A DNA stretch of 64,000 nt, taken from the NCBI RefSeq assembly GCF_900115295.1, contig NZ_FOVZ01000001.1:1-64000 (forward strand), written 5' to 3'. Position 1 is the stretch's first letter. Each line of letters starts with the position of its first letter. Positions 41,910 to 51,307 of this stretch are shown here, one piece after another. The notes beneath the pieces were generated by a model. That model saw nothing but the letters and a program-made list of their open reading frames with translations, did not search any database and had not been told where the DNA came from. A program made the position numbers and the translations under genes. Origin of the DNA: Sphingomonas sp. OK281. GTDB taxonomy: Bacteria; Pseudomonadota; Alphaproteobacteria; Sphingomonadales; Sphingomonadaceae.

Positions 41910-44332
41910 ACCTTGCTGAATATCGCCACCGCGCAGATCGCCTAGCGGATCATCTACCCTGGGCGGCATTGGTCGCGCCCGGCATCATCCTCAACAAGGA
42001 TGGCAGCTTCCAGCGCACATTGGCGTTCCGCGGCCCCGATCTCGAATCCGCAACCCAAGCCGAACTCGTGTCGGCTTGCGCGCGCGCCAATAACGTCCTC
42101 CAGCGGTTCGGCACCGGATGGGCATTGTTCTTCGACGCCGAGCGGTGCGAGGCAATGGGTTATCCCGACAGCGATTTCCCCGATCCCGCGTCCTGGCTGG
42201 TCGATCGCGAGCGGCGCGCCACTTTCCTTGCCGAGGGCGAACACTATGTAAGCCGCTATCATGTGACGCTGACCTGGCTGCCACCGGTCGACAGCGTCGA
42301 TGCGGCGGGCCGATCCCTGGTCGACCGGCCCGACACAGGCAAGGCGCGCGACTGGCGTGCCGCCCTGGCAAGCTTCGTCGCCGAGACCGATCGCGCGCTG
42401 GATCTGTTCGCCGGCTTCATGCCCGAGGTGCGGGCACTCGATGACGCGCAGACGCTCACATATCTCCATGGCGCGGTATCGGATCGCCGTCATCCGGTCG
42501 CGGTACCCGAGACTCCGGTCTATCTCGATGCGCTGCTCGCCGACACGCCACTGATCGGCGGCCTCGAACCGAAGCTGGGTAACCGACATATCAGCACGCT
42601 GACCGTGCTCGGCTTTCCGAACATGAGCCGCCCCGGCATTCTCGACGCGCTCAATCATCAGGATTTCGGCTATCGCTGGGTGACCCGCTTCATTTCCCTC
42701 GACAAGTCGGATGCGACCAAGGCGCTGACGAAGTTGCGGCGCCAGTGGTTCAACAAGCGCAAGTCGATCACGGCGATGCTGCGTGAGGTGATGTATAACC
42801 AACCGTCCCCGTTGCTCGATAGCGATGCGGACAACAAAGTGATCGACGCCGATCTGGCGCTCCAGGCGCTAGGCGGTGATCATGTCGCTTTCGGCTACCT
42901 CACCACAACGATCACGGTGGCCGATACCGATCGTGCCCGTGTCGACGCCAAGGTCCGGCAGGTCGAGCGGATCGTCAACGGCCTCGGCTTCACCACCATC
43001 CGCGAAAGCGTGAATGCGGTCGAAGCATGGCTGTCTTCGCTGCCAGGGCATGTCTATGCCAATGTCCGTCAGCCGCTCGTCCATACGTTGAACCTCGCGC
43101 ATCTGATGCCGCTGTCGTCGGTATGGGCCGGCCCTGCGCGCAACGCGCATCTCGACGGGCCAGCGCTTCTCTATGCCAAGACGGCAGGCTCGACACCGTT
43201 CCGTTTATCCACCCATGTCGGCGACGTTGGGCATATGCTGGTCGTTGGCCCAACCGGTGCGGGCAAGTCCGTGCTGCTGGCACTGATTGCGTTGCAGTTC
43301 CGTCGTTATGCGGGCTCTCAGGTCTACATTTTCGACAAGGGCTTCTCTGCCCGGGCCGCAGTGCTTGCGATGGGCGGCGCATATCATGCGTTGGGCCTGG
43401 GCGCCGATGGTGGGGAAACGCTGGCGTTCCAGCCGCTGCGCCGGATCGACGACCTCGCCGAGCGGAGTTGGGCGGCCGAATGGATCGCCGCGCTGTTGGC
43501 CGGCGAGAAGGTCGCCGTCACACCGGATGTCAAAGACGCCATCTGGTCGGCGCTGGGCAGCCTCGCCTCGGCACCGCCCGAGGAGCGGACGTTGACGGGT
43601 TTCACATTGCTCCTCCAGTCGAATGCGCTGCGGATATCGCTTGGCGCCTACACTCTCGACGGTCCCTATGGCCGGCTTCTGGATGCGGCAGAACAAGACC
43701 GTGCCTTCGCCGACGTCCAGTGCTTCGAGACCGAGGCGCTGATGGGGCAGGCGGGCGTGGTCGCACCCGTGCTGACCTATGTGTTCCACCGTTTGGAGGA
43801 GCGGTTCGACGGACGCCCGACGCTGCTGATCCTCGACGAAGCCTGGCTTTTTCTCGACCATCCGCTGTTCGCCGCCCGTATCCGCGAATGGCTCAAGGTC
43901 CTGCGCAAGAAGAATGTCGCAGTGCTGTTCGCGACGCAGAGCCTGGCTGACATCGCGTCAAGCAGCATAGCGCCCGCCATCATCGAGAGCTGTCCGCAGC
44001 GCATATTCTTGCCCAACGATCGAGCGATCGAACCGCAGAGCCGGGACGCCTATGAACGGTTCGGGCTGAACGACAGGCAGATCGAGCTTGTCGCCCGCGC
44101 AATACCCAAACGGCACTATTATCTGCAGTCTGCGAGAGGAAACCGCCTGTTCGAGCTTGGGCTTGGACCGATCGCGCTGGCACTGTGTGGCGCGTCCGAT
44201 GCGCTGATCCAGGCCCGTATTGACGCGATGCTTGCCGAGCATGGCGCCGATACTTTTGGCGCCCGATTTCTTACCGATGCCGGGTTGGATTGGGCGGCGT
44301 CGCTATTCGTCCAGTTCGATGGCGGGCGCTGA
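41903..44332 (+). CDS. trbE: Conjugation ATPase TrbE (VirB4 family)
   Basis: An 809-residue ATPase of the type IV secretion channel. GTG 41903 starts MLNLAEYRHRADRLADHLPW. The N-terminal half carries the CagE/TrbE domain. Walker A is VVGPTGAGKSVLLALI (about 448) and the Walker B region TLLILDEAWLFLDHPLF. Full length, no frameshift. Followed by a 263-base gap before trbJ. Confidence 0.95.
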   Translation: MLNLAEYRHRADRLADHLPWAALVAPGIILNKDGSFQRTLAFRGPDLESATQAELVSACARANNVLQRFGTGWALFFDAERCEAMGYPDSDFPDPASWLVDRERRATFLAEGEHYVSRYHVTLTWLPPVDSVDAAGRSLVDRPDTGKARDWRAALASFVAETDRALDLFAGFMPEVRALDDAQTLTYLHGAVSDRRHPVAVPETPVYLDALLADTPLIGGLEPKLGNRHISTLTVLGFPNMSRPGILDALNHQDFGYRWVTRFISLDKSDATKALTKLRRQWFNKRKSITAMLREVMYNQPSPLLDSDADNKVIDADLALQALGGDHVAFGYLTTTITVADTDRARVDAKVRQVERIVNGLGFTTIRESVNAVEAWLSSLPGHVYANVRQPLVHTLNLAHLMPLSSVWAGPARNAHLDGPALLYAKTAGSTPFRLSTHVGDVGHMLVVGPTGAGKSVLLALIALQFRRYAGSQVYIFDKGFSARAAVLAMGGAYHALGLGADGGETLAFQPLRRIDDLAERSWAAEWIAALLAGEKVAVTPDVKDAIWSALGSLASAPPEERTLTGFTLLLQSNALRISLGAYTLDGPYGRLLDAAEQDRAFADVQCFETEALMGQAGVVAPVLTYVFHRLEERFDGRPTLLILDEAWLFLDHPLFAARIREWLKVLRKKNVAVLFATQSLADIASSSIAPAIIESCPQRIFLPNDRAIEPQSRDAYERFGLNDRQIELVARAIPKRHYYLQSARGNRLFELGLGPIALALCGASDALIQARIDAMLAEHGADTFGARFLTDAGLDWAASLFVQFDGGR

Positions 44333-44595
44333 CGCTGCGCCAAGGTCGATCGACGGCAGCCTCGCGTCGCGACCTCCCCATGACATGCAAGGCATGTCCA
44401 GCTTCGGCGACGAATGCAGACAGATCGCTCGGTGCTGTCTGCCGCGTGGTTGGCGCGAAAGCATGAAGGTCGGGGGCAGGGCTCAAGCATCCGCGGTGAT
44501 CGGCCCAAAGATGTTCGTGCCGTCACCAGACAGGCTCTGACGGCATACCGAAAACTGCCCGAAATTGCGTGCTCCCCCGGGTCAAGGAGCCTGTC

Positions 44596-45318
44596 ATGAA
44601 ACCCCCGTCATCCCATAGTCGCGTGCGTAAATATCTGATCGCCTCTGCCCTTGGTTTGGGTGCAACGGGTGCGCTCATCATGGCGGTCGCCCTGCCGACA
44701 ACCGGCGCTCACGCGATCGTCGTGTTCGATCCGTCGAACTACAGCCAGAATGTCCTGACCGCCGCGCGCACGCTGCAACAGATCAACAACCAGATCCGGT
44801 CACTGCAGAATCAGGCACAGAGTCTGATCAACCAGGCGAAGAATCTTGCCACGATCGGCTTTCCCGAGCTGGAGGCGATCACCCAGACGCTCCGGCAGAT
44901 CGACCAGTTGATGGGGCAGGCGCAGGGCATCCAGTTCCGTGTCGCCAATCTCGATCAGGCATTGACCAGCAACCAGCGCGTGGTCGCCGCGAAGGCGCGG
45001 CTCGACACGGCGATGGCAGCGTACAAGCAGACGATGGGCGTGCAGTCCCAGGTTGTCGAGAATGTCCAGGCGGATACACAAACATTGCGCGGCATCGTCG
45101 CGCGCAGCCAGGGCGCCGAAGGGTCACTGCAAGCCCAGCAGGCGACCAACCAGCTCCTCGCACTCACGGCCAAGCAGCAGTTCCAGATCCAGACCCTGAT
45201 GGCGTCGCAATATCGCGCCCAGGCGATCGAGCAGGCGCGCCGTGTCCAGGGCGAGGCCGAGGCGCGGGCTGCCACCACCAAGTTCCTTGGTTCCGGCTCG
45301 GCCTACAGCCCCCAGTAG
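44596..45318 (+). CDS. trbJ: Conjugation protein TrbJ (VirB5-like)
   Basis: A 240-residue exported protein: a long signal region ending in TGAHAIVVFD, then a helical coiled coil (NVLTAARTLQQINNQIRSLQ, then NQAQSLINQAKNLATIG) characteristic of TrbJ. AAGGAG precedes ATG 44596. The entry-exclusion gene trbK that often follows is absent; trbL comes next. Confidence 0.92.
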   Translation: MKPPSSHSRVRKYLIASALGLGATGALIMAVALPTTGAHAIVVFDPSNYSQNVLTAARTLQQINNQIRSLQNQAQSLINQAKNLATIGFPELEAITQTLRQIDQLMGQAQGIQFRVANLDQALTSNQRVVAAKARLDTAMAAYKQTMGVQSQVVENVQADTQTLRGIVARSQGAEGSLQAQQATNQLLALTAKQQFQIQTLMASQYRAQAIEQARRVQGEAEARAATTKFLGSGSAYSPQ

Positions 45319-45433
45319 CGCCGACCGGTTGACGGCGGCGGTTCCCCCTGACCGTCGCCGTCGTCGCGGGGCGTGGCGACGCTCCCCCGTCACGCCCCGC
45401 GGCATTTTCCCCCGTGCGTCGGAAAACCCCACC

Positions 45434-46741
45434 GTGAACGATCTCAACGTCATCGACCGCTTCATGGCCGCGTTCATTACCTACATCGACAGCGGCTTTG
45501 GGCTGCTCGGTGGCGATGTCGGCTTTCTGACGTCCACGCTGATCGGCATCGACATCACGCTGGCCGGCCTGTTCTGGGCGATGGGTGGCGACGACAATGT
45601 CATCGGTCGGTTTATCCGGAAGATCCTCTATATCGGCACGTTCGCGTTCATCCTGAACAGCTTCTCGACGCTCGCCGACATCATCTTTCGCTCGTTCGCG
45701 CAGGCGGGTCTCACCGCTGGCGGCGGCGTGCTGTCCGCCGATGATCTGCTCAAGCCGGGCCGGCTGGCTGCCACCGGCTTTTCCGCTGCGTGGCCGCTGC
45801 TCGACCAGGCGGCGAAGATGATGGGGTTCACCAGCTTCTTCGACAATTTCCTGACGATTGCGGTGCTGCTGTTCGCCTGGGTGCTGGTGATCATCGCGTT
45901 CTTCATACTCGCCGTGCAGATGTTCGTCACGATCATCGAGTTCAAACTGACGACGCTGGCCGGCTTCATCCTCGTGCCGTTCGCGCTATGGAACCGCACC
46001 AGCTTCCTCGCCGAGCGCGTACTCGGCAATGTCGTATCGTCGGGCATCAAGGTCATGGTGCTGGCGGTCATCGTCGGCATCGGCTCGAATTTCTTCACCG
46101 AGTTCACGGCTGCCTTGCAGGGGCAGGAACCCGACATCGGCCAGGCCATGTCGCTGGTGCTTGCGAGCCTCGCCATCTTCGGCCTTGGCATCTTCGCGCC
46201 GGGCATCGCCTCGGGCCTGGTGTCCGGTGCGCCGCAGCTCGGCGCGGGCGCCGCGCTGGGTACCACGGCAGGCGCGGCTGGCATCGCGGCGGTCGGCGGC
46301 GGTGCTGCGCTGGGCGCAGCAGGTGCCGTTGGCAGCAGCGCGCTGGCCGCGGTCCGCGCCGGCACGTCGATGGGATCGGCGGCGTCGACCGCCTACAAGC
46401 TCGGCCAGGAAACGGCTGGATCGTCGAGTGTGGGCACCGGCCTTGGTGGCATCGCGCGCGCGGCCGGCAACACGGCACGCAGTCGCATGTCGCAGGCGCT
46501 TGGCCTGAGCGAAGCCGCGAGCAGCGGCCGTGCCGCCGCACGGAGCGCCTTCAACCCGCCCGGTGGCGGATCGTCGTCTGCAGATACGACGCCTCCCAGC
46601 GACGGCGCTCCCGCCTGGGCGCGGGTCATGCGTCGCGAACAGACCGCCCGCCACCACCGCCATGTTGCCCTCCAGGCGATCAAGGACGGCGATCGCGGCG
46701 GCGGATCCGCCACACCCGACATCAAGGAAAGGGATGAGTGA
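45434..46741 (+). CDS. trbL: Conjugation membrane protein TrbL (VirB6-like)
   Basis: A 435-residue polytopic inner-membrane protein (GTG 45434, MNDLNVIDRFMAAFITYIDS). About six hydrophobic helices lie before residue 250; the rest is Ala/Gly/Ser-rich and likely disordered, ending in a charged tail. This is typical for TrbL. The frame is open upstream into trbJ, but that part is Pro/Arg-rich and not TrbL-like. It ends at the trbF start (TGATG). Confidence 0.92.
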   Translation: MNDLNVIDRFMAAFITYIDSGFGLLGGDVGFLTSTLIGIDITLAGLFWAMGGDDNVIGRFIRKILYIGTFAFILNSFSTLADIIFRSFAQAGLTAGGGVLSADDLLKPGRLAATGFSAAWPLLDQAAKMMGFTSFFDNFLTIAVLLFAWVLVIIAFFILAVQMFVTIIEFKLTTLAGFILVPFALWNRTSFLAERVLGNVVSSGIKVMVLAVIVGIGSNFFTEFTAALQGQEPDIGQAMSLVLASLAIFGLGIFAPGIASGLVSGAPQLGAGAALGTTAGAAGIAAVGGGAALGAAGAVGSSALAAVRAGTSMGSAASTAYKLGQETAGSSSVGTGLGGIARAAGNTARSRMSQALGLSEAASSGRAAARSAFNPPGGGSSSADTTPPSDGAPAWARVMRREQTARHHRHVALQAIKDGDRGGGSATPDIKERDE

Positions 46742-47553
46742 TGATCTTCAAACGTGCCGTCCAGCGCTATGGACGATCTCCCGAGCCAGAGACTCCCTAC
46801 CAGCGCGCCGGGCAGGTCTGGGACGATCGCATTGGATCGGCCCGGGTACAGGCGCGCAACTGGCGGTTGATGGCGTTTGGCTGTCTGGCGCTATCGACCA
46901 GTTTGGCGGGCGGGCTGCTCTGGCAATCGACGCAAAGCAGGGTCACGCCTTATGTCGTCGAGGTCGACCGGCTTGGCGAGGCCCGCGCGGTGACTGCGGC
47001 CGACGCCGCCTTTCGACCGACAGATCGGCAGATCGCCTGGCACCTGTCAAAGTTCATCGAAACCGTGCGCGGCGTATCGCTCGATCCTGTACTGATGCGC
47101 GCCAATTGGCTCGCCGCCTATGACTTCACGACCCGCCGCGGCGCGCAATTCCTCGGCGACTATGCCCGCACCAAGGATCCGTTCGCCCGGATCGGCGAAC
47201 GCACGGTGTCGGTGCAGGTCACCAGCGTGGTGCGGGCGTCGGATCGATCATTCCAGCTCAAATGGACCGAGACCGCCTATGAACGCGGCAATCAGACGGG
47301 CCGATCGAACTGGACCGCGATTCTGACAATCGTCACCAAGCCGCCATCGACCGCCGACATTCTGCGCAAGAACCCGCTGGGCCTCTACGTCGATGCGATC
47401 GACTGGAGCCGCGAACTCGACGTCGCCGGTCCGGCGCCGGCTTCGGTCCCGGCGCAGAATTCGACCGCGTCCGCAACCATGCCGCAGGGTTCGCCCATCG
47501 ACCCCGGTCTTGGCGCGGTGCCCGTTCAACCCAGCCCGGAGACACAGCCATGA
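46741..47553 (+). CDS. trbF: Conjugation protein TrbF (VirB8 family)
   Basis: A 270-residue bitopic membrane protein with one helix near 36-55 (LMAFGCLALSTSLAGGLLW) and a periplasmic NTF2-like VirB8 domain (TPYVVEVDRLGEARAV, RTVSVQVTSVVRASDRSFQLKW). NPLGLYVDAIDWSREL is a family landmark. A Pro/Ala tail follows. It overlaps trbG by four bases. Confidence 0.95.
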   Translation: MIFKRAVQRYGRSPEPETPYQRAGQVWDDRIGSARVQARNWRLMAFGCLALSTSLAGGLLWQSTQSRVTPYVVEVDRLGEARAVTAADAAFRPTDRQIAWHLSKFIETVRGVSLDPVLMRANWLAAYDFTTRRGAQFLGDYARTKDPFARIGERTVSVQVTSVVRASDRSFQLKWTETAYERGNQTGRSNWTAILTIVTKPPSTADILRKNPLGLYVDAIDWSRELDVAGPAPASVPAQNSTASATMPQGSPIDPGLGAVPVQPSPETQP

Positions 47554-48509
47554 CCCGACGTTTCTTGTTGCTCGCCAGCGCAACCGTGCTGCTGACGTTG
47601 CCGGCGTCTTCCCAGCCACGAAGGCCCGCAGCACAGCCCAAGTCATCAGTCGCCACTGCGACGCCGGTCCCATCGCCGGTGGTGGCAACGGTGCCGCCTG
47701 CAAAGCCTGTCGTACCGCGTGGCCGCCGATACAAACCGATCTCGGCAAACGAACGCCGCGTGCGTGCCGCCAATGGTGCGGCGACCCTGCAGCCGACGGC
47801 ATATGGGTTCATCAACGCCGTACAGGTCTATCCCTATGCGGATGGGGCCATCTATCAGGTCTACACCGCGCCCGAACGCGTGACCGACATCGCTCTCCAG
47901 CCTGGCGAGGCGTTGGGCGCTGTGGCGTCGGGCGATACGGTGCGGTGGGTCATCGGCGATACCACCAGCGGCAGCGGCACGGACAGGCGCACCCATATTC
48001 TTGTGAAGCCGTTCGCCCCAGGCCTGTCGACCAACCTCGTCATCACCACCGACCGCCGCAGCTACCATGTGACCCTGACCAGCACGACGGCAACGGCGAT
48101 GGCGGCCCTTTCGTGGACGTACCCCGCCGACCAGCTCATCGCGCTGCGCCGGGCCAGCGAAGCGACCGAGGCGGCCAAGCCTGTCGCGTCGGGTCTCACG
48201 GTCGAGGCGCTGCGATTCAACTACGATGTCAGCGGCGATACGCCGATGTGGCGGCCAGTGCGCGCGTTCGACGACGGCCGGCAGACCTTCATCGAATTCC
48301 CGCCAAGCCTGTCGGTCGGCGAAGCGCCACCGCTGTTCCTCGTCGATGCAAAGGGCGAGGTCAGCCTCGTCAATTATCGTGTCGCGGGTCGCTTCTACGT
48401 CGTCGATCGCATTTTCGATCGCGCTGAACTCCGGCTGGGCACCAAACATCAGGATGTAGTCCGCATCACCCGCATCGATGAGGGCGGACGGCAGGGGAGG
48501 GGGGCATGA
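47550..48509 (+). CDS. trbG: Conjugation protein TrbG (VirB9 family)
   Basis: A 319-residue periplasmic/outer-membrane core component. It has a signal peptide (MTRRFLLLASATVLLTLPASS), a Pro-rich linker, then the VirB9 domain with VQVYPYADGAIYQVYTAPERVTDI, THILVKPFAPGLSTNLVITT and the C-terminal ELRLGTKHQDVVRITR. Overlaps both neighbours (ATGA), as expected in a coupled operon. Confidence 0.95.
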   Translation: MTRRFLLLASATVLLTLPASSQPRRPAAQPKSSVATATPVPSPVVATVPPAKPVVPRGRRYKPISANERRVRAANGAATLQPTAYGFINAVQVYPYADGAIYQVYTAPERVTDIALQPGEALGAVASGDTVRWVIGDTTSGSGTDRRTHILVKPFAPGLSTNLVITTDRRSYHVTLTSTTATAMAALSWTYPADQLIALRRASEATEAAKPVASGLTVEALRFNYDVSGDTPMWRPVRAFDDGRQTFIEFPPSLSVGEAPPLFLVDAKGEVSLVNYRVAGRFYVVDRIFDRAELRLGTKHQDVVRITRIDEGGRQGRGA

Positions 48510-49720
48510 GCGAGGAAGCCCAACCGGCCGCCCCGGCAAAGGTCGATCCGGAAACACTGGCGATCCGGGCAAAACCGGCGCGCGCGATCCGCTTCCGACG
48601 CGGCGTGATCATTGCGATCGCCGCGATCGGTTCGGTCAGCCTGATCGCGATCACCTGGATAGCGCTCAAGCCTACGATCTTTCGCCATGCCTCCGAGCAG
48701 ACCGACATGTCCGAGCCGAACGGCAAGGCGGCGGCCGACGCAGTGAACGGTTTGCCCTCCACCTATGGCGATGCCCCCAAACTGGGGCCGCCGCTCCCCG
48801 GCGATCTCGGGCGACCTATCCTTGAACGCCAGCGGCAGCTTGCGCTGGAGTCGCCATCGACCGGACAAACGGCGATCGATCAGACGGAGGCCGATCAGAC
48901 GGAGGCGGCCGAACGCGAACGCCTTCTCGCCCAAGGCAAGGCCGCGCGCGAGTCGGGTGTGCTCGTTTCCAGCGGGACGACCTCGCCAGCCGCAGTGGCT
49001 ACGCCGGCGTCACCTGGGGACGTGCCGACTGTGGCCGAGCCATCCAAGGTGGCGCTTGATCCGACCACCCACCCAAACGCGCAGGACCGCAAGGCGGCGT
49101 TCGTGGCGGCGCTCAATCCCAAGGGCGACAGTAATCCGCACCGGATCGAGCCGGCCGCGTCACCCTATCTCCTGTCCGCAGGCAGCGTCATATCGGCGAG
49201 CCTGATTACCGGGCTGCGTTCTGACCTGCCAGGCCTCGTAACAGCCCAGGTGACCGAAACCGTCTATGACAGTCCGACAGGACGTATCCTGCTCGTACCG
49301 CAGGGCGCACGTCTGGTGGGAAGCTATGACAGCGTCGTGGCGTTCGGGCAGAAGCGCGCGCTGATCGTGTGGCAGCGGATCATCATGCCTGACGGTAGCT
49401 CGCTGCGCATCGATAACGTGCCTGCCACTGATCCGTCGGGTTATGTCGGATTGCAGGACAAGGTCGACTTTCACACTTGGCAATTGCTGAAAGGTATCGC
49501 GCTATCGACAGTGTTCGGGGTTGGCTCGGAACTGTCGCTGTCGGGCGATAGCGATCTCGTGCAGGCAATCCGTCAGTCGATGCAAGGCAATGTGTCGCGC
49601 GCCGGTGATGAGGTCACCCAGCGCAATCTCAACATCCAGCCGACGATCACGATCCGGCCAGGCTCAGCCGTGCGGCTGGTTGTCCACAAGGATCTGATCC
49701 TCGCGCCGTGGCGCCAATAG
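48506..49720 (+). CDS. trbI: Conjugation protein TrbI (VirB10 family)
   Basis: A 404-residue protein spanning inner and outer membrane rings. A short cytoplasmic part, one helix (GVIIAIAAIGSVSLIAITWIAL, about 34-55), a Pro/Glu-rich linker, then the VirB10 barrel (YLLSAGSVISASLITGLRSD, ARLVGSYDSVVAFGQKRALIVW, PIRPG-type end TIRPGSAVRLVVHKDLIL). Full length. Confidence 0.95.
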   Translation: MSEEAQPAAPAKVDPETLAIRAKPARAIRFRRGVIIAIAAIGSVSLIAITWIALKPTIFRHASEQTDMSEPNGKAAADAVNGLPSTYGDAPKLGPPLPGDLGRPILERQRQLALESPSTGQTAIDQTEADQTEAAERERLLAQGKAARESGVLVSSGTTSPAAVATPASPGDVPTVAEPSKVALDPTTHPNAQDRKAAFVAALNPKGDSNPHRIEPAASPYLLSAGSVISASLITGLRSDLPGLVTAQVTETVYDSPTGRILLVPQGARLVGSYDSVVAFGQKRALIVWQRIIMPDGSSLRIDNVPATDPSGYVGLQDKVDFHTWQLLKGIALSTVFGVGSELSLSGDSDLVQAIRQSMQGNVSRAGDEVTQRNLNIQPTITIRPGSAVRLVVHKDLILAPWRQ

Positions 49721-49729
49721 GAGCACAAT

Positions 49730-49948
49730 ATGACCGAATTGAAACTGGCGAAGCTGCCGGACCGGACGCCGGTCAAGCTGTCGATCACTGTTACGCCCGA
49801 TCTGCATCAGATGCTGCACGACTATGCCGCGCTATACGCCGAAACCTACGGACGCGAGGAGCCGGTTGCAGAACTCATTCCTGCCATGTTGGCCGCGTTC
49901 CTCGAAAGCGACCGTAATTTTGTTCGAAACCGCGCGACCGGCAGATGA
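49730..49948 (+). CDS. DUF2274-domain protein of the transfer operon
   Basis: A 72-residue protein (LKLAKLPDRTPVKLSITVTP, then LHQMLHDYAALYAETYGREEPV) of DUF2274, which regularly follows trbI in alphaproteobacterial trb operons. The fold resembles a ribbon-helix-helix protein. AGGAGC precedes ATG 49730. It likely closes the operon; role unknown. Confidence 0.88.
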   Translation: MTELKLAKLPDRTPVKLSITVTPDLHQMLHDYAALYAETYGREEPVAELIPAMLAAFLESDRNFVRNRATGR

Positions 49949-50179
49949 GCACCGGGAAGGGCCTCCCGGACCGCTTCGTAAAGCTCGATGAGGTCAAGCG
50001 CCGCGACGGCCCCCGGCAACTCGATGATCTATCAGATGATCCAGGAGTGGACGTTTCCGCATCTATACAAGCTGACGCTATTCGCCTCGCGCTGGAGCGA
50101 CCGGGAGATCATCGCGTGGATCGTTGAGCAGGGCGGCCGATCATCTGCTGGCATTCCATGCGGATGCGACGGGCGATGA
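49945..50179 (+). pseudogene. AlpA-like regulator, frameshifted
   Basis: The first frame encodes PDRFVKLDEVKRR. After a run of five C (50010-50014) the family sequence continues one frame on as NSMIYQMIQEWTFPHLYKLT, then FASRWSDREIIAWIVEQGG. Together they make an AlpA/MerR-type small DNA-binding protein. One extra C explains the break. ATG 49945 overlaps the DUF2274 stop, so it was the last gene of the transfer operon. Confidence 0.78.
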
Positions 50180-50358
50180 ACAGCATGGTCGACAGGCCTG
50201 CTAGCTGAAGGCGCGCGTGGCGCGCTTTCTTGCGTTCGGCGTGTCCGGTAATGCCTCGGTTTCGTGTTTCACACCGATAACAGTCGAACAACTCGACGGA
50301 CTCGCTTCGCGCGCCATCGCAGGATTGGTGGGCTGTTCGCTCCGGTCCGACAGCCCGC

Positions 50359-50574
50359 TTAATCGCCCGCGTGGTCATCGACGCTGTAGCACAGCGGGTC
50401 GCGCATCCAGTCACTGACCGCGGACTCGCGCCACCCCGTACAGCGGGTCGCAATACGTACCTGCTTGGGGAAGGTGCCGGTGTGAATTTTCCGGTACAAT
50501 GTCGAGCGGGTCAGGCCCGTACGATTGAGCACGGCGCCAAGACGAAGAATGCGGTCAGGTGTTCCGGTCTGCAT
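50359..50574 (-). CDS. AlpA-family regulatory/excisionase-like protein
   Basis: A 71-residue protein: DRILRLGAVLNRTGLTRSTLYRKIHTGTFPKQV, then RCTGWRESAVSDWMRDP. This is the AlpA winged-helix pattern found in regulators and excisionases of integrative elements and prophages. Intact, opposite in direction to the transfer genes. No integrase is seen in the window. Confidence 0.85.
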   Translation of the reverse strand: MQTGTPDRILRLGAVLNRTGLTRSTLYRKIHTGTFPKQVRIATRCTGWRESAVSDWMRDPLCYSVDDHAGD

Positions 50575-50958
50575 GACAGTCTCCTGTACTCAGTGAGCCT
50601 GAACACTCACCGGCGGCAGGTTTGAAATGTCAGATTTCGAGTGTCAAGTATTGGAGATGGCGGAAAAATACCTTCTTGGTATGGATTCAGTGACCCTAAG
50701 TCATAATTGGGGGACGTGACGATAGTTCTGAGTGAAATCAGCGGTAGGCAAATTTATTTTCTAGCGGATAAGCGGTCTGAGTATGAGTGCTATCACGCTC
50801 ATATCACCCTGATCTCTATGAGTTTGTCGCGACAGATTACGTCGAGGCGAGAGCATCGAGTCGGGCGAAGGCGAACGTTCGCAGACCTAGTTCCCGTACA
50901 ATGATCAAGTCTTCGGGGGCGAGCCTGATACAACGTCTGGTATGCCTCCATCAACGAC
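50575..50958. other. Gap without a supported gene
   Basis: About 380 bases, AT-richer than the transfer genes, between the AlpA-like and XRE-like genes. Only short frames; likely promoters for AlpA (minus). Confidence 0.45.
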
Positions 50959-51189
50959 CTATTCCTTGGAGGTGGCGGAAGTACCTTCGTCGAAGAGGGC
51001 TGCAACGTTGACACCCAACGCGTTCGCCAATCGGTCGAGGACATCTACGCTTGCCGCATAGATGCAGCGCTCGAGCGCACTCACATAGGTGCGGTCGATC
51101 TGCGCCCGATCCGCAAGTTCCTCCTGCGACCAGCCCTTCGTGCGGCGAAGAGCTCGCAGGTTTTGGGCTAGGATATCTCGCGCATTCAT
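50959..51189 (-). CDS. XRE-family helix-turn-helix regulator
   Basis: A 76-residue Cro/CI-type DNA-binding protein: LAQNLRALRRTKGWSQEELADRAQIDRTYVSALERCIYAASVDVLDRLANALGV covers a full five-helix domain with the Q-x3-A-x8-S-x-IE-type core (QEELA...YVSALER). No sensor domain. It is divergent from the ECF sigma gene and may regulate either the transfer region or this sigma factor. Confidence 0.87.
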   Translation of the reverse strand: MNARDILAQNLRALRRTKGWSQEELADRAQIDRTYVSALERCIYAASVDVLDRLANALGVNVAALFDEGTSATSKE

Positions 51190-51307
51190 CTATCTGAAAG
51201 CACGATCTTGAAGAGTATATATCCACGGAGTATACTCTACATTCGTGCGATCCGATGAGCTGGATTGGTCAAATCGGTGGGTTCGTTCGCCAAGATGGAG
51301 CGGGCTG

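Noticed and set aside
45790..46737. A 315-codon plus-strand frame
   Set aside because: Out-of-frame shadow of trbL; Arg/Gly-rich without any family features.
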